64,000 bases of DNA from Mycobacterium triplex (GTDB taxonomy: Bacteria > Actinomycetota > Actinomycetes > Mycobacteriales > Mycobacteriaceae), in NCBI RefSeq assembly GCF_000689255.1, contig NZ_HG964446.1, positions 2,636,854 through 2,700,853 on the forward strand, in the 5' to 3' direction. Under the pieces are notes generated by a model. The model made no database searches. It was given only the letters and a program-made list of their open reading frames with translations, and had not been told where the DNA came from. Shown piece by piece: positions 1 to 10,570 of the stretch; position 1 is the stretch's first letter, and each line of letters opens with the position of its first letter. The position numbers and the translations under genes are program-made.

Positions 1-1
1 A

Positions 2-1183
2 CCCAGCCCCAGCCCCAGCCCGCCGCCCGAGGCGCCCGGACCGCCGGATCCGCGCAAGGATCTCGCCGAGCGCATCAAGGTGATGAAGGATTTCCGGCAG
101 AGCAACAACCCCTACATCCAGATGGTTGCTCAGCAGTGGGTGGCCGCCCACTGCGACAAAGAGGACATCCTGGCCGGCAACGACGACCCGGCCTTGCCGC
201 TGGTGACCTGCTCGACCGACCACAAGTACGTCTACCTGCTGGGCCCGTCGATCATCAGCGGTGACCAGATCCAGGACGCCAGCTCGACGATGAACCAGCG
301 CGGCATCGGCTACGTCGTCGACGTTCAGTTCAGGCCCGCCGCGGCCAACACCTGGGCGGACTTCACCGCCGCCCACATCGGCACCCAGACCGCGTTCACG
401 CTGGACTCCCAGGTGGTCAGCGCGCCGATGATCCAGGAAGCGATCCCGGGCGGGCGCACCCAGATCTCCGGAGGCGACCCGCCGTTCACGGCTGCGACCG
501 CCAAGCAGCTGGCCAACGTCTTGAAGTACGGCTCGCTGCCGCTGTCCTTCGAATCGTCGGAGGCCCAAACCGTCTCGGCGACACTGGGATTGACCTCGCT
601 GCGCGCGGGGCTGATCGCGGGCGCGATCGGCTTGGTCCTGGTGCTGCTGTACTCGTTGCTCTACTACCGAGTGCTCGGATTGCTGACGGCGTTATCTCTA
701 ATCGCTTCCGGTGCAATGATTTTCGCGATCCTGGTGCTGCTGGGCAGACAGATCAACTACACCCTGGACCTGGCGGGTATCGCCGGTCTGATCATCGGTA
801 TCGGTACCACCGCAGACTCGTTCGTGGTGTTCTTCGAGCGCATCAAAGACGAGATCCGCGAAGGCCGTACGTTCCGCTCGGCGGTGCCGCGAGGCTGGGG
901 CCGGGCCCGCAGGACGATCGTGTCGGGTAACGCCGTGACGTTCCTGGCCGCCGCGGTGCTGTACGGACTCGCGATCGGCCAGGTGCGGGGCTTCGCCTTC
1001 ACGTTGGGCCTGACCACGGTGCTCGACGTCGTGGTGGTGTTCCTGGTGACCTGGCCGCTGGTGTACCTGGCCTCCAAGTCGCCGACGCTGGCCAAGCCCG
1101 CGTACAACGGCCTGGGCGCCGTCCAGCAGGTCGCACGGGAACGCCGGGCCGCCGACATGAAGACGGGACGGGGAACGCGATGA
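2..1183 (+). CDS. secD: Protein translocase subunit SecD (5' truncated by window edge)
   Basis: C-terminal two thirds of SecD, the membrane subunit that with SecF uses the proton gradient to help pull proteins out through SecYEG. The reading frame is open from base 2 (a Pro-Ser linker) and no start is present, so the N-terminus lies outside the window. Visible are the end of the large extracytoplasmic P1 domain, then several membrane helices (from about base 600), the family motif region around [20 protein letters not shown] (about bases 769-840) and the following positively charged loop. The TGA stop overlaps the secF ATG by 4 bases (ATGA), so the pair is translationally coupled. Identification rests on these conserved segments and on secF following directly. 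Confidence 0.96.
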   Translation, partial: PSPSPSPPPEAPGPPDPRKDLAERIKVMKDFRQSNNPYIQMVAQQWVAAHCDKEDILAGNDDPALPLVTCSTDHKYVYLLGPSIISGDQIQDASSTMNQRGIGYVVDVQFRPAAANTWADFTAAHIGTQTAFTLDSQVVSAPMIQEAIPGGRTQISGGDPPFTAATAKQLANVLKYGSLPLSFESSEAQTVSATLGLTSLRAGLIAGAIGLVLVLLYSLLYYRVLGLLTALSLIASGAMIFAILVLLGRQINYTLDLAGIAGLIIGIGTTADSFVVFFERIKDEIREGRTFRSAVPRGWGRARRTIVSGNAVTFLAAAVLYGLAIGQVRGFAFTLGLTTVLDVVVVFLVTWPLVYLASKSPTLAKPAYNGLGAVQQVARERRAADMKTGRGTR

Positions 1184-2439
1184 GCTCCAAAGACGCCGAC
1201 GCGGCCGAACTCACCGAGGCCGGCGCCGCGGTGGAGCTGATATCCGACTCCACCGCGCCGCCGCCGCAGCACAGCTTTCTCGCCAGGCTCTACACCGGAA
1301 CGGGTGCGTTCGAGGTCGTCGGGCGGCGCCGGTTGTGGTACGGCATCAGCGGGGCGATCGTCGCGATCGCGATCCTGTCCATCCTGCTGCGCGGCTTCAC
1401 CTTCGGGATCGACTTCAAGGGCGGCACCACGGTCTCGATGCCCGCCGCGGGCGGGACGGGTCAAGTCCAGACCTCGCAGGTGCAGGACGTGTTCCGCAAG
1501 ACCCTGGGCCGCGACGCCGCATCGGTCGTCATCGTCGGCAACGGCGCCTCGGCGACGGTGCAGATCAGCTCGGAAACGCTGTCCAACGATCAGACCGCGA
1601 AGCTGCGCAACGCGCTGTTCGACGCATTCGCACCCAAGGGCACCGACGGCAAGCCGAGCAAGGCGGCGATCAGCGACTCGGCGGTGTCGGAGACCTGGGG
1701 CGACCAGATCACCAACAAGGCGCTGATCGCGCTGGGCGTGTTCCTGGTGCTGGTCAGCATCTACATCATGGTGCGCTACGAGCGCTACATGTCGATCTCC
1801 GCGCTGACGACGATGGTTTTCGACCTGACCGTCACCGCGGGCGTGTATTCGCTGGTGGGCTTCGAGGTCAGCCCGGCGACGGTGATCGGCCTGCTGACCA
1901 TCCTCGGGTTCTCGCTGTACGACACCGTCATCGTCTTCGACAAGGTCGAAGAGAACACCAAGGACTTCCAGCACACCAACCGTCGGACCTTCGCCGAGGA
2001 AGCCAACCTGGCGATCAACCAGACCTTCATGCGCTCGATCAACACCAGCCTGATCTCGGTGCTGCCGGTGCTGGCGCTGATGGTGGTGGCGGTGTGGCTG
2101 CTGGGGGTCGGCACGCTGAAGGACCTGGCGCTGGTGCAGCTGGTCGGCATCCTGGTCGGCACCTATTCGTCGATCTTCTTCGCCACCCCGCTGCTGGTCA
2201 CGCTGCGCGAGCGCACCGAACTGGTGAAAACCCATACCCGCCGCGTGCTCAAACGACGCAAACCGGGCATGCCGGAGCCCGCGGATCCCACCGCCGACGA
2301 CGCCTCCGGCACCGAGCCCTCGGCGCAGACCAACAAGCCCGCCGAGCCCGCGCCGAACAAGCCGGCGCCGGGTGCGCGGCCCGTGCGACCCACCGGTACC
2401 CGGCGCCCGAGCGGCAAGCGGAACGCCGGCCGGCGGTAG
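1180..2439 (+). CDS. secF: Protein translocase subunit SecF
   Basis: SecF, 419 residues, partner of SecD in the inner membrane Sec accessory complex. A first transmembrane segment (about residues 52-71) is followed by the diagnostic FGIDFKGG motif near residue 75, a periplasmic domain, and five further hydrophobic helices between about residues 180 and 330. The C-terminal 80 residues are a basic, proline/alanine-rich cytoplasmic tail, longer than in E. coli but usual for mycobacteria. ATG overlaps the secD stop. The next gene begins 5 bases after the stop, suggesting one transcript with the lipoprotein, apt and rel. Confidence 0.97.
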   Translation: MSSKDADAAELTEAGAAVELISDSTAPPPQHSFLARLYTGTGAFEVVGRRRLWYGISGAIVAIAILSILLRGFTFGIDFKGGTTVSMPAAGGTGQVQTSQVQDVFRKTLGRDAASVVIVGNGASATVQISSETLSNDQTAKLRNALFDAFAPKGTDGKPSKAAISDSAVSETWGDQITNKALIALGVFLVLVSIYIMVRYERYMSISALTTMVFDLTVTAGVYSLVGFEVSPATVIGLLTILGFSLYDTVIVFDKVEENTKDFQHTNRRTFAEEANLAINQTFMRSINTSLISVLPVLALMVVAVWLLGVGTLKDLALVQLVGILVGTYSSIFFATPLLVTLRERTELVKTHTRRVLKRRKPGMPEPADPTADDASGTEPSAQTNKPAEPAPNKPAPGARPVRPTGTRRPSGKRNAGRR

Positions 2440-2444
2440 CCGCG

Positions 2445-4094
2445 ATGCTGAAGCGGGCCGCGGCCGTTGCTTTGGCTTTGCCGTTGGCCGCTGCGGTCAC
2501 GTTGACGGGATGCTCGGGCAGCGCCGCCTCGGAGATCGTCTACGTCGTCGACGGGCCGTTGAGCAGCTACAACGCCAACACCACCGTCGGGTTCGCGTCG
2601 GCCGCGGCGCAGGCGTTCGCCCGCACGCTGACCGGGTTCGGCTATCACGGCCCCGACGGGCAGGTCGTCGCCGACCACGACTTCGGCTCCGTCTCCGTGG
2701 TCAGCGGTTCGCCGCTGGTGCTCGACTATCAGATCGCCGACAACGCGGTCTACTCCGACGGCAAGCCGCTGACCTGCGACGACCTGGTGCTGGCCTGGGC
2801 CGCTCAGTCGGGCCGGTTTCCCGGATTCGACGCCGCCACGCAGGCCGGCTACGTCGACATCGCCAACATCGAATGCATACCCGGGCAAAAGAAGGCGCGG
2901 GTGTCGTTCGTTCCGGACCGCGGCATCGTCGACTACACCCAGTTGTTCGCCGCGACCACGATGATGCCGTCGCACGTCATCGCCGATCAGCTGAATATCG
3001 ACGTGACCGCGACGCTGCTCAGCAATAACGCCGCGTCGGTCGCACAGATCGCGCAACTGTGGAACACGACGTGGGACCTCAAGCCCGGCCTCAAACACGA
3101 CGAGATCCTCAAGCGCTTCCCGTCGTCGGGCCCGTACAAAATCGAATCCGTCCTGGACGACGGCGCCGTGGTGCTGGTGGCCAACGAGCGGTGGTGGGGT
3201 CCCAAGGCGATCACCAAGCGGATCACCGTGTCGCCGCAGGCGCCCGACATCCAGGACCGGGTCAACAACCGCAGCGTCGACGTCGTGGATGTCGCGGCCG
3301 GGTCGTCGGGCGCGCTGGCCACGCCGGACAATTACGAGCGCACCGACGCGGCCGCGGCGGGCATCGAGCAGCTGATTTTCGCGCCGCAGGGACCGTTGGC
3401 GCAGCCCAACGCCCGTCGCGCGGTCGCGCTGTGCACGCCGCGCGACGTGATCGCGCGCGACGCCGGGGTCCCGATCGCCAACTCGCGGCTGTCTCCGGTC
3501 GCCGAGGACGCCGTCGCGCAGGCCGACGGGGCCGCCGAGGCGGGCCCGTTCAACAGGGCGGACCCCGTCGCGGCCGGCGCGGCGCTGGGCGGCGCGCCGT
3601 TGCCGGTGCGGATCGGCTACCAGGGTCCCAACGCTCGACTCGCGGTCACCGTCGGCACCATCACCAAGTCGTGCGCCGCGGCCGGCATCACTGTCTCCAG
3701 CGTCACACTGGACACCTCCGGACCCCAGGCGCTCAAGGGCGGAAAGATCGATGTTCTGCTGGCCAGCACGGGTGGAGCCAGCGGCAGCGGCTCCAGCGGG
3801 TCGTCGTCGATGGACGCCTACGATCTGCACAGCGGCAACGGCAATAACCTCTCCGCCTACGCGAATCCGCAGGTAGACGGCGTAATCGGTGCGCTTGCGG
3901 TGTCGGGTGACCCGGCCGAGCGGGTTCGCCTGCTTGCCGAGGCAGCGCCGGTACTCTGGGGTGATATGCCAACGTTGCCTCTGTATCGCCAGCAGCGCAC
4001 GTTGCTGATGTCGAAAAAGATGTACGCAGTCAGCGCGAACCCGACCCGTTGGGGCGCGGGTTGGAACATGGACCGATGGGCTTTGATGCAGTGA
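2445..4094 (+). CDS. Lipoprotein, ABC-type peptide substrate-binding protein (SBP family 5), Rv2585c-like
   Basis: 549-residue exported lipoprotein. The N-terminus has a basic start, hydrophobic core and lipobox LTGC with Cys23 as the lipidated residue, so the signal peptide ends there. The body has the layout of family 5 solute-binding proteins that bind oligopeptides or nickel (an ERWWG element near the middle, and a C-terminal [17 protein letters not shown]-like segment). A Ser/Gly-rich insert (about residues 444-454) is unusual. No ABC permease or ATPase is adjacent, so the transporter partner is unknown. The upstream reading frame stays open back into secF, but the ATG at 2445 with signal peptide is the sensible start. 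The 3' end overlaps apt. Confidence 0.9.
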   Translation: MLKRAAAVALALPLAAAVTLTGCSGSAASEIVYVVDGPLSSYNANTTVGFASAAAQAFARTLTGFGYHGPDGQVVADHDFGSVSVVSGSPLVLDYQIADNAVYSDGKPLTCDDLVLAWAAQSGRFPGFDAATQAGYVDIANIECIPGQKKARVSFVPDRGIVDYTQLFAATTMMPSHVIADQLNIDVTATLLSNNAASVAQIAQLWNTTWDLKPGLKHDEILKRFPSSGPYKIESVLDDGAVVLVANERWWGPKAITKRITVSPQAPDIQDRVNNRSVDVVDVAAGSSGALATPDNYERTDAAAAGIEQLIFAPQGPLAQPNARRAVALCTPRDVIARDAGVPIANSRLSPVAEDAVAQADGAAEAGPFNRADPVAAGAALGGAPLPVRIGYQGPNARLAVTVGTITKSCAAAGITVSSVTLDTSGPQALKGGKIDVLLASTGGASGSGSSGSSSMDAYDLHSGNGNNLSAYANPQVDGVIGALAVSGDPAERVRLLAEAAPVLWGDMPTLPLYRQQRTLLMSKKMYAVSANPTRWGAGWNMDRWALMQ

Positions 4095-4633
4095 CGGATA
4101 TTCGCGAGGATGCAGCGCTGGCCGACCGTATCGCGTCGTTGACCCGCGACGTTGCCAACTTTCCGAAGCGGGGAGTCCAGTTCAAGGACCTCACCCCGCT
4201 GTTCGCCGACCGGACGGCGATGAACGCGGTGATCGACGCGCTGGTGGACCTCTCTGCCGGTGTCGGACTGGTGGCCGGTATCGAATCGCGAGGGTCGTTG
4301 GTGGCCGCTGCCGTCGCCGCCCGGCTCGGCACCGGTGTGCTGTCCATCCGCAAGGAGGGCAAGCTGCCGCCGCCGGTGCTCCGCGAGGCGTACGAGCGCG
4401 AGTACGGTCCCGCGGCGATCGAGATCCCGGCCGACGGTCTGGACCTGCGCGGCACCAGCATCATGATCATCGACGACGTGCTGGCCACCGGCGGCACGCT
4501 GGGTGCGGCCAACCGCCTGCTCGAGCGCGCCCGGGCCCATGTGACCGGTGCGGCCGTGCTGGTGGAAATCACCGCGCTCGGCGGCCGGGAAGCCGTCGCG
4601 CCTTTGCCGGTAGAAAGCCTGAGCCGCGTCTAG
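4076..4633 (+). CDS. apt: Adenine phosphoribosyltransferase
   Basis: Cytoplasmic purine salvage enzyme converting adenine and PRPP to AMP. The PRPP-binding motif [12 protein letters not shown] lies near residues 130-141, and the N-terminal [15 protein letters not shown] segment is typical of Apt. From ATG 4076 the protein is 185 residues, close to the E. coli enzyme (183). Alternatives are TTG 4049 and GTG 4091. None has a strong ribosome-binding site, and the start lies inside the end of the lipoprotein gene, implying coupled translation. Placement directly before rel, as in M. tuberculosis, links salvage with purine-nucleotide signalling only by context. Confidence 0.93.
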   Translation: MGFDAVTDIREDAALADRIASLTRDVANFPKRGVQFKDLTPLFADRTAMNAVIDALVDLSAGVGLVAGIESRGSLVAAAVAARLGTGVLSIRKEGKLPPPVLREAYEREYGPAAIEIPADGLDLRGTSIMIIDDVLATGGTLGAANRLLERARAHVTGAAVLVEITALGGREAVAPLPVESLSRV

Positions 4634-4669
4634 CCGCGCGGGATATCCTCGAGGTCGGAGGTGGCCAAC

Positions 4670-7024
4670 GTGGCGGATGAGCAAAGCTCGGCGCAAGCCG
4701 TTGTGCCGCCCACGGACTCGCTCCCGATCGACGTGGCGGGTACGCCGGAGACCCTGAAGACGTCGAGCAGCGCGTCGCGTCGGGTGCGGGCCCGGCTGGC
4801 CCGCCGGATGACCGCCCAGCGCAGCGCGTTCAACCCCGTGCTCGAGCCGCTGGTGGCGGTGCACCGGGAGATCTACCCGAAAGCGAACTTCTCGATGCTC
4901 AACCGGGCGTTCGAGGTGGCCGATGGGCGGCACGCCAGTCAACTGCGGCGTTCCGGTGATCCCTACATCACCCATCCGCTGGCCGTCGCCAACATTCTCG
5001 CCGAATTGGGAATGGACACCACGACTTTGGTGGCCGCGTTGCTGCACGACACCGTCGAAGACACCGGGTACACGCTGGAGGCGCTGAGCGAGGAATTCGG
5101 CGAAGAGGTAGGCCACCTCGTCGACGGGGTGACCAAGCTGGACCGCGTCGAGCTGGGCAACGCCGCCGAGGGCGAGACCATTCGCAAGATGATCACCGCG
5201 ATGGCCCGGGACCCGCGGGTGCTGGTGATCAAGGTGGCCGACCGGCTGCACAACATGCGGACCATGCGCTTCCTGCCGCCGGAAAAGCAGGCGCGCAAAG
5301 CCCGCGAGACGCTGGAAGTCATTGCGCCCCTGGCACATCGGCTGGGCATGGCCAGTGTGAAGTGGGAGCTGGAAGACCTGTCGTTCGCGATCCTGCACCC
5401 GAAGAAGTACGAGGAGATCGTCCGCCTGGTCGCCGGGCGGGCGCCGTCGCGGGACACCTACCTGGCCAAGGTCCGCGCCGAGATCGTCGCCACGCTGGGC
5501 GCGTCGAAAATCAAGGCGACGGTGGAGGGCCGCCCCAAGCACTACTGGTCGATCTACCAGAAGATGATCGTCAAGGGCCGTGACTTCGACGACATCCACG
5601 ACCTGGTCGGCATCCGCATCCTGTGCGACGAGATCCGGGACTGCTATGCCGCTGTGGGCGTGGTGCACTCGCTGTGGCAGCCGATGGCCGGGCGGTTCAA
5701 GGACTACATCGCCCAGCCCAGATACGGTGTCTACCAGTCACTGCACACCACGGTCGTCGGGCCGGAGGGCAAGCCGCTGGAAGTGCAGATCCGCACCCGC
5801 GACATGCACCGCACCGCCGAATACGGCATCGCCGCGCACTGGCGGTACAAGGAAGCCAAGGGCCGCAACGGTGTTCTGCATCCGCACGCCGCCGCCGAGA
5901 TCGACGACATGGCCTGGATGCGGCAACTACTCGACTGGCAACGTGAGGCCGCCGACCCCGGCGAGTTCCTGGAGTCGTTGCGTTACGACCTTGCCGTGCA
6001 AGAGATCTTCGTGTTCACCCCCAAGGGCGACGTCGTCACCCTGCCGACCGGTTCGACGCCGGTCGACTTCGCCTACGCGGTGCACACCGAGGTCGGTCAC
6101 CGCTGCATCGGCGCCCGGGTCAACGGCCGACTGGTCGCGCTGGAACGCAAACTCGAAAACGGGGAAGTTGTAGAGGTTTTCACCTCCAAGGCGCCCAACG
6201 CCGGGCCGTCGCGGGACTGGCAGCAGTTCGTGGTGTCACCGCGGGCCAAGGCGAAGATCCGGCAGTGGTTCGCCAAGGAGCGCCGCGAGGAAGCGCTGGA
6301 AGCCGGCAAGGAGGCGATGGCCCGCGAGGTCCGTCGCGGTGGACTTCCGTTGCAGCGCTTGGTCAATGGTGAGGCCATGGCGGCGGTGGCCCGCGAGCTG
6401 CACTACACCGACGTGTCGGCGATGTACACCGCGATCGGCGAGGGTCATGTCTCGGCGCGCCACGTCGTGCAGCGGCTGCTGGCCGAGCTCGGTGGCATCG
6501 ACCAGGCCGAAGAAGACCTCGCCGAAAGGTCCACGCCGACAACGATGTTGCGCCGCCCGCGCAGCACCGACGACGTCGGCGTCTCGGTTCCCGGCGCTCC
6601 CGGCGTGCTGACCAAGCTGGCGAAGTGCTGCACACCCGTGCCCGGCGATGCGATCATGGGCTTCGTCACCCGCGGCGGCGGCGTCAGCGTGCACCGCACC
6701 GACTGCACCAACGCCGCCTCCCTGCAGCAGCAGGCCGAGCGCATCATCGAGGTGCTGTGGGCCCCGTCGCCGTCGTCGGTGTTCCTGGTGGCCATTCAGG
6801 TCGAGGCACTCGACCGGCACCGGCTGCTGTCGGACGTCACGCGGGTGCTCGCCGACGAGAAGGTCAACATCCTCTCCGCCTCGGTCACCACTTCGGGTGA
6901 TCGAGTTGCGATCAGCCGCTTCACTTTTGAGATGGGTGACCCCAAGCACCTCGGGCACCTGCTCAACGTCGTGCGCAACGTCGAAGGCGTGTACGACGTC
7001 TACCGCGTGACATCTGCGGCGTAA
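4670..7024 (+). CDS. rel: Bifunctional (p)ppGpp synthetase/hydrolase Rel
   Basis: Stringent-response enzyme that makes and degrades (p)ppGpp (also called relA in mycobacteria). Domains in order: HD hydrolase with LLHDTVEDT near residue 124; synthetase domain around residues 230-340 with the [10 protein letters not shown] element near 290; TGS domain about 443-504 ([17 protein letters not shown]); a [12 protein letters not shown] zinc-finger/RIS segment near 649; C-terminal ACT domain about 703-784. The start is set at GTG 4670 because a GGAGG at 4657-4661 lies 8 bases upstream and the resulting N-terminus (MADEQ...) aligns with the remembered M. tuberculosis protein. GTG 4661 is an in-frame alternative. 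Length 784 residues, as expected. Confidence 0.97.
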   Translation: MADEQSSAQAVVPPTDSLPIDVAGTPETLKTSSSASRRVRARLARRMTAQRSAFNPVLEPLVAVHREIYPKANFSMLNRAFEVADGRHASQLRRSGDPYITHPLAVANILAELGMDTTTLVAALLHDTVEDTGYTLEALSEEFGEEVGHLVDGVTKLDRVELGNAAEGETIRKMITAMARDPRVLVIKVADRLHNMRTMRFLPPEKQARKARETLEVIAPLAHRLGMASVKWELEDLSFAILHPKKYEEIVRLVAGRAPSRDTYLAKVRAEIVATLGASKIKATVEGRPKHYWSIYQKMIVKGRDFDDIHDLVGIRILCDEIRDCYAAVGVVHSLWQPMAGRFKDYIAQPRYGVYQSLHTTVVGPEGKPLEVQIRTRDMHRTAEYGIAAHWRYKEAKGRNGVLHPHAAAEIDDMAWMRQLLDWQREAADPGEFLESLRYDLAVQEIFVFTPKGDVVTLPTGSTPVDFAYAVHTEVGHRCIGARVNGRLVALERKLENGEVVEVFTSKAPNAGPSRDWQQFVVSPRAKAKIRQWFAKERREEALEAGKEAMAREVRRGGLPLQRLVNGEAMAAVARELHYTDVSAMYTAIGEGHVSARHVVQRLLAELGGIDQAEEDLAERSTPTTMLRRPRSTDDVGVSVPGAPGVLTKLAKCCTPVPGDAIMGFVTRGGGVSVHRTDCTNAASLQQQAERIIEVLWAPSPSSVFLVAIQVEALDRHRLLSDVTRVLADEKVNILSASVTTSGDRVAISRFTFEMGDPKHLGHLLNVVRNVEGVYDVYRVTSAA

Positions 7025-7027
7025 AAC

Positions 7028-8821
7028 TCAGCCGAGCCGCACCGAATTGATCGTGACCGGCGAGGTGGGCAGGCCGGTAACCCGGTGGCCGGCGACTCCT
7101 GCCGCGGCGATCTTGTCGAGGACCGCGAGGCCGGCCTGGTCGATGTTGCCGAGCACCGTGAAATTGGGCAGTGCCTCGGTGTCCTGGTAGAACATCACGA
7201 ATTGGCTTCCGTTGGTGTTGGGTTCGTTACTGGCCATGACCACGGATCCGCGCGGGTACACCACGGTCGCCCGGAGCGCGGGATCTCCGGGCGGATATTG
7301 GTTGGTGGGGTATTCGTCGGCGAACTCGTAACCGGGGCCGCCGTTGCCGTCTTTGTCGGGGCCACCGCACACCAGCGTTCCGCCGTCGGAGCCGGTGGAT
7401 AGCCGTGGGCAGGTGGTGCCGTCGAAGAATTGTTGGCGGACCAGGCTGACGAAGCTGTTCACCGTGCACGGGGACTCGTTGTTGGCGAGCTCGATGCCGA
7501 CATCGCCGAAGTTGGTGGAAATCGTGGCGGGAATCCGGGCCGGCGTGGTGGCTACCCGCCCGGACGGAGGCAGGTTGACGGGCTTGGGCGACGCATCCAC
7601 GGAGTCGTTGCCCACCGGCTGGTATTGGCAGTTGGCACCCAGGTCGGGCGGCGGGGCAAAGGCCGGCAACGGCGGCGCGGCATTCGGGTTCGGGGCGGCC
7701 GAGGTCGTCGGTGCTCCCGGTGCGCCGAAGGCGGGCCCCTGTTTGGGCGTCCGGGGATGGGGCACGGTGCTGGATGTCGCGGTGTTCGACCGGGAATCGC
7801 TGTTGGTCACCAGGGCGACGACCAGGATCGTCACCATGACCAGGGTGAAGATCGATGCGGCGACGATGCCGATGATCAGCGTCTTGTTGGAGCGCTGCGG
7901 CTCGGGTTGTTGCGCGGGCGGCGCGGGGCTGGGTGGGGGCGCCGGGGCGGCCGCGGTCGCCGGGTAGTGCGGCGGTGGGGGCGGGCCGGGCGGCGCGGGG
8001 TTGCCGGCGCCCGCCAGTGCGGCTTTGGCGGCCTCGGCGAACTCGATGGCGGTTTGGTAGCGCTGGTTGAGATCCTTTGCCATGCCGCGGGCGACGACGT
8101 CGTCGAGGGCCGGCGGCACGCCCGGCGCGGTGAACGAGGGGCGTGGCGGCGGGGTGTTCAGATGCGCGTTGAGTTGTTCTTCGAAGGTGTCGCCGGGGTA
8201 GGGCAGGTGTCCGGTCAGGCATTCGTAGAGCACGCAGGCCAGGGCGTAGACGTCGGCGCGGTGATCGGTCATGCCCCGGAAGCGTTCCGGGGCCATGTAG
8301 GCCATGGTGCCCATGGTGTGGCCGGTGTGGGTCAGCACGGTGTCGGCGGCGGTGCGCGCGAGCCCGAAGTCGATCAGGTAGACGAAGTCGCGGTTCGACA
8401 CCAGGATGTTCGAGGGCTTGATGTCGCGGTGGATCAGCCCGACTTCGTGGGCGGTATCCAGGGCTGCGGCAACCTGTTCGACCACGGCCACGGCGCGTTC
8501 GGGGTGCAGGCGGCCACCGTTTTCGGCGATGTAGGCCAACAGGTCGCGGCCTTCGATCAGGCGCATGTCGACGTAGAGCCGGCCGTCGATCTCGCCGTAG
8601 CTGTGAATCGGCACCATGTGCGGATCGGAAAGGCTCGCCGCGATTCGTGCCTCGCGCCGGAACCGCTGCTGAAATTCGTCGTCGTCGGCCAGGTGTGCGG
8701 GCAGCACCTTGAGCGCGACGACGCGGTCCGTGCTGGTGTCGTAGGCGCGGAAGACCTGACCCATGCCACCGCGGCCCAGCAGCTCGCGCAGCTCGTAATG
8801 TCCGAATGACTCCGTCGCCAC
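7028..8821 (-). CDS. Membrane Ser/Thr protein kinase fused to an extracytoplasmic cyclophilin-like domain
   Basis: 597 residues. The N-terminal Hanks-type kinase domain has the glycine loop GRGGMG (16-21), Lys38 in VALKV, the catalytic HRDIKPSN near 130, DFG near 150, and a Thr-rich activation segment before the APE motif; all catalytic residues are present. A Pro/Ala-rich juxtamembrane linker leads to one transmembrane helix (about 311-336). The outer part ends in a domain of about 165 residues (431-597) that matches the cyclophilin domain of the neighbouring PpiB almost segment for segment. Kinase style resembles PknE/PknF. GTG start; its stop lies 3 bases from the rel stop. The M. tuberculosis order, as remembered, has no kinase here. 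The ligand or role of the outer domain is unknown. Confidence 0.9.
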   Translation of the reverse strand: MATESFGHYELRELLGRGGMGQVFRAYDTSTDRVVALKVLPAHLADDDEFQQRFRREARIAASLSDPHMVPIHSYGEIDGRLYVDMRLIEGRDLLAYIAENGGRLHPERAVAVVEQVAAALDTAHEVGLIHRDIKPSNILVSNRDFVYLIDFGLARTAADTVLTHTGHTMGTMAYMAPERFRGMTDHRADVYALACVLYECLTGHLPYPGDTFEEQLNAHLNTPPPRPSFTAPGVPPALDDVVARGMAKDLNQRYQTAIEFAEAAKAALAGAGNPAPPGPPPPPHYPATAAAPAPPPSPAPPAQQPEPQRSNKTLIIGIVAASIFTLVMVTILVVALVTNSDSRSNTATSSTVPHPRTPKQGPAFGAPGAPTTSAAPNPNAAPPLPAFAPPPDLGANCQYQPVGNDSVDASPKPVNLPPSGRVATTPARIPATISTNFGDVGIELANNESPCTVNSFVSLVRQQFFDGTTCPRLSTGSDGGTLVCGGPDKDGNGGPGYEFADEYPTNQYPPGDPALRATVVYPRGSVVMASNEPNTNGSQFVMFYQDTEALPNFTVLGNIDQAGLAVLDKIAAAGVAGHRVTGLPTSPVTINSVRLG

Positions 8822-8889
8822 GCACTGACCTTAAGGTGTCGGCCACACCGTCGCCGAATTCCGGCCGACCGTGTTGCGCCGCCCCGGGT

Positions 8890-9789
8890 TTAGTCGAGCA
8901 GGATGGACTTGATCGTGACTTCGCTGGCCGGTGCCCCGTCTTCGCCGCCACCGTTGACGCCGGCCTTAGCGATCTTGTCGAGAACGGCGAGCCCGTCAGC
9001 CTGGATCGTGCCGAAGACGGTGTACTGCGGTGGCAGCTGAGAATCCTTGTAGACCATGAAGAACTGGCTGCCGTTGGTGCCCGGCCCGGCGTTGGCCATC
9101 GCCAGGGTGCCGCGCGGGTACAAAACCGGTTCCCGCAGCTTGGGGTCGTTCGGCGGGTACTGGTCGGTCGGGTACTCGTTGGCGAACTGGTAGCCCGGCC
9201 CGCCGGTGCCGTCGCCCTTGGGATCACCGCATTGCAGCACGCCCAGCGACTCCGAGGTGGTCAGCCGGTGGCACTTGGTGTCGTCGAAATACTTCTGCCC
9301 GATCAGGCTCGCGAAACTGTTGACCGTGCAAGGCGATTCGTTGTTTGCCAGCATCAGGCCGATGTTGCCCTGGCTGGTCGCCATGCTGGCGCTCACCTGC
9401 GCCGGATCGGTCGGCACCTTGCCGGTGCGCGGTGGCTTGACCGGCTTGGCGGCCGGGTCGGTCGACGGCGGGTACTGGCAGTTGGCGCCGACGGAGTCCG
9501 ACGGCTTGAACGCCGGCAGGGGCGGGACCGGCGGAACCATCCCGGTTTGCGGGGTCGTCGTGCTCGATGCCGCCGGGGAGTTGCTGGTCGTCGGCGCTGC
9601 CGTGTCGTGCTGGTGCTTCTTGTTGGTGTTGATCACGGTGATCACCACTGCGGCGATCACTGCGATGGCCACAACCGCACCACCGACGATGACTAAGAGC
9701 CGGCGCCTGCGGGCTTGCTTCGCACGGCGTTCGAGCTGCCGTTCGAGTTTGCGCTTGGCGTTGGCACGTCGCTGTTCGTTGGTCGGCAC
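8890..9789 (-). CDS. ppiB: Membrane-anchored peptidyl-prolyl cis-trans isomerase (cyclophilin)
   Basis: 299 residues, equivalent to M. tuberculosis PpiB (Rv2582). A highly basic cytoplasmic N-terminus (about 30 residues, coiled-coil-like) precedes one transmembrane helix (31-53), a Ser/Thr/Pro linker and an outward-facing cyclophilin domain from about residue 130 (NGSQFFMVY and YTVFGTIQADG segments are cyclophilin hallmarks). GTG 9789 is chosen: a GGAGG sits about 10 bases upstream and the N-terminus matches the remembered orthologue; the frame stays open upstream to 9936. It would assist folding of exported proteins at the cell envelope. Four cysteines in the outer part could form disulfides. 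Confidence 0.93.
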   Translation of the reverse strand: MPTNEQRRANAKRKLERQLERRAKQARRRRLLVIVGGAVVAIAVIAAVVITVINTNKKHQHDTAAPTTSNSPAASSTTTPQTGMVPPVPPLPAFKPSDSVGANCQYPPSTDPAAKPVKPPRTGKVPTDPAQVSASMATSQGNIGLMLANNESPCTVNSFASLIGQKYFDDTKCHRLTTSESLGVLQCGDPKGDGTGGPGYQFANEYPTDQYPPNDPKLREPVLYPRGTLAMANAGPGTNGSQFFMVYKDSQLPPQYTVFGTIQADGLAVLDKIAKAGVNGGGEDGAPASEVTIKSILLD

Positions 9790-9895
9790 GGCCGGTATGC
9801 CTCCATGGTCGTCAAGTGGGGGCCGGGGTAGCAGGCTCAGGCTAATGCGGGCGGCGCGAGCGGTGTCAAGGGACCCCCGTGGGAAACTGGGAGGC

Positions 9896-10570
9896 GTGTT
9901 GATCACCGGATTTCCCGCCGGCATGTTGGCTTGCAACTGCTACGTGCTGGCCGAGCGCCCCGGAACGGACGCCGTCATCGTGGATCCGGGGCAGCGTGCG
10001 ATGGCTCCGCTGCGGCGCATCCTCGACCAGAATCGGCTGACGCCGGCCGCGGTGCTGCTCACTCACGGGCACATCGACCACATGTGGTCCGCGCAGAAGG
10101 TCTCCGACACCTACGGCTGCCCGACCTACATCCACCCCGAAGACCGCTTCATGCTCAAAGACCCGATCCACGGCATGGGGCCGCGGCTGGCGCAGCTGAT
10201 GACGGGTGCGTTCTTCCGCGAGCCCAAGCAGGTCGTCGAACTGGACCGCGACGGCGACAAGATCGACCTGGGCAACGTCAGCGTCAACGTCGACCACACA
10301 CCCGGACACACCCGCGGATCGGTGGTGTTCCGGGTTTCTCAAGCAAGCCCAGCGGACAAAGATGTGGTGTTTACCGGCGACACGCTGTTCGAGCGCTCGG
10401 TGGGCCGTACCGACCTGTTCGGCGGCAGCGGCCGCGATTTGCTGACCTCGATCGTCGACAAGCTCTTGGTGCTCGACGACAACACGGTGGTGCTGCCCGG
10501 CCACGGCAACTCCACCACGATCGGCGCCGAGCGCCGCTTCAATCCGTTCCTCGAAGGACTGACCGGATGA
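9896..10570 (+). CDS. MBL-fold metallo-hydrolase, glyoxalase II-like (Rv2581c-like)
   Basis: 224-residue cytoplasmic metallo-beta-lactamase-fold protein. The zinc-binding THGHIDH motif (HxHxDH), DHTPGHT and FTGDTLF segments and the C-terminal LPGHG histidine complete the usual two-metal site of hydroxyacylglutathione-hydrolase-like enzymes. Mycobacteria lack glutathione, so the natural substrate (possibly a mycothiol or other thioester) is not known. GTG 9896 gives the N-terminus VLITGFPAG, matching the remembered orthologue and its length. Divergent from ppiB; the stop overlaps the hisS ATG by 4 bases, so the two are coupled. Confidence 0.9.
   Translation: MLITGFPAGMLACNCYVLAERPGTDAVIVDPGQRAMAPLRRILDQNRLTPAAVLLTHGHIDHMWSAQKVSDTYGCPTYIHPEDRFMLKDPIHGMGPRLAQLMTGAFFREPKQVVELDRDGDKIDLGNVSVNVDHTPGHTRGSVVFRVSQASPADKDVVFTGDTLFERSVGRTDLFGGSGRDLLTSIVDKLLVLDDNTVVLPGHGNSTTIGAERRFNPFLEGLTG

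Noticed and set aside
757-2235. Long open frame of about 490 codons on the minus strand opposite secD/secF
   Set aside because: Composition (Arg/Gln/His/Asp-rich, no known motif) is that of antisense frames in high-GC coding DNA, and it lies entirely over two well-supported genes.
2445-2445. Much longer lipoprotein frame opening at 1335 inside secF
   Set aside because: The extension would be Arg-rich antisense-like sequence and would bury the lipoprotein signal peptide; ATG 2445 with lipobox LTGC is the sensible start.
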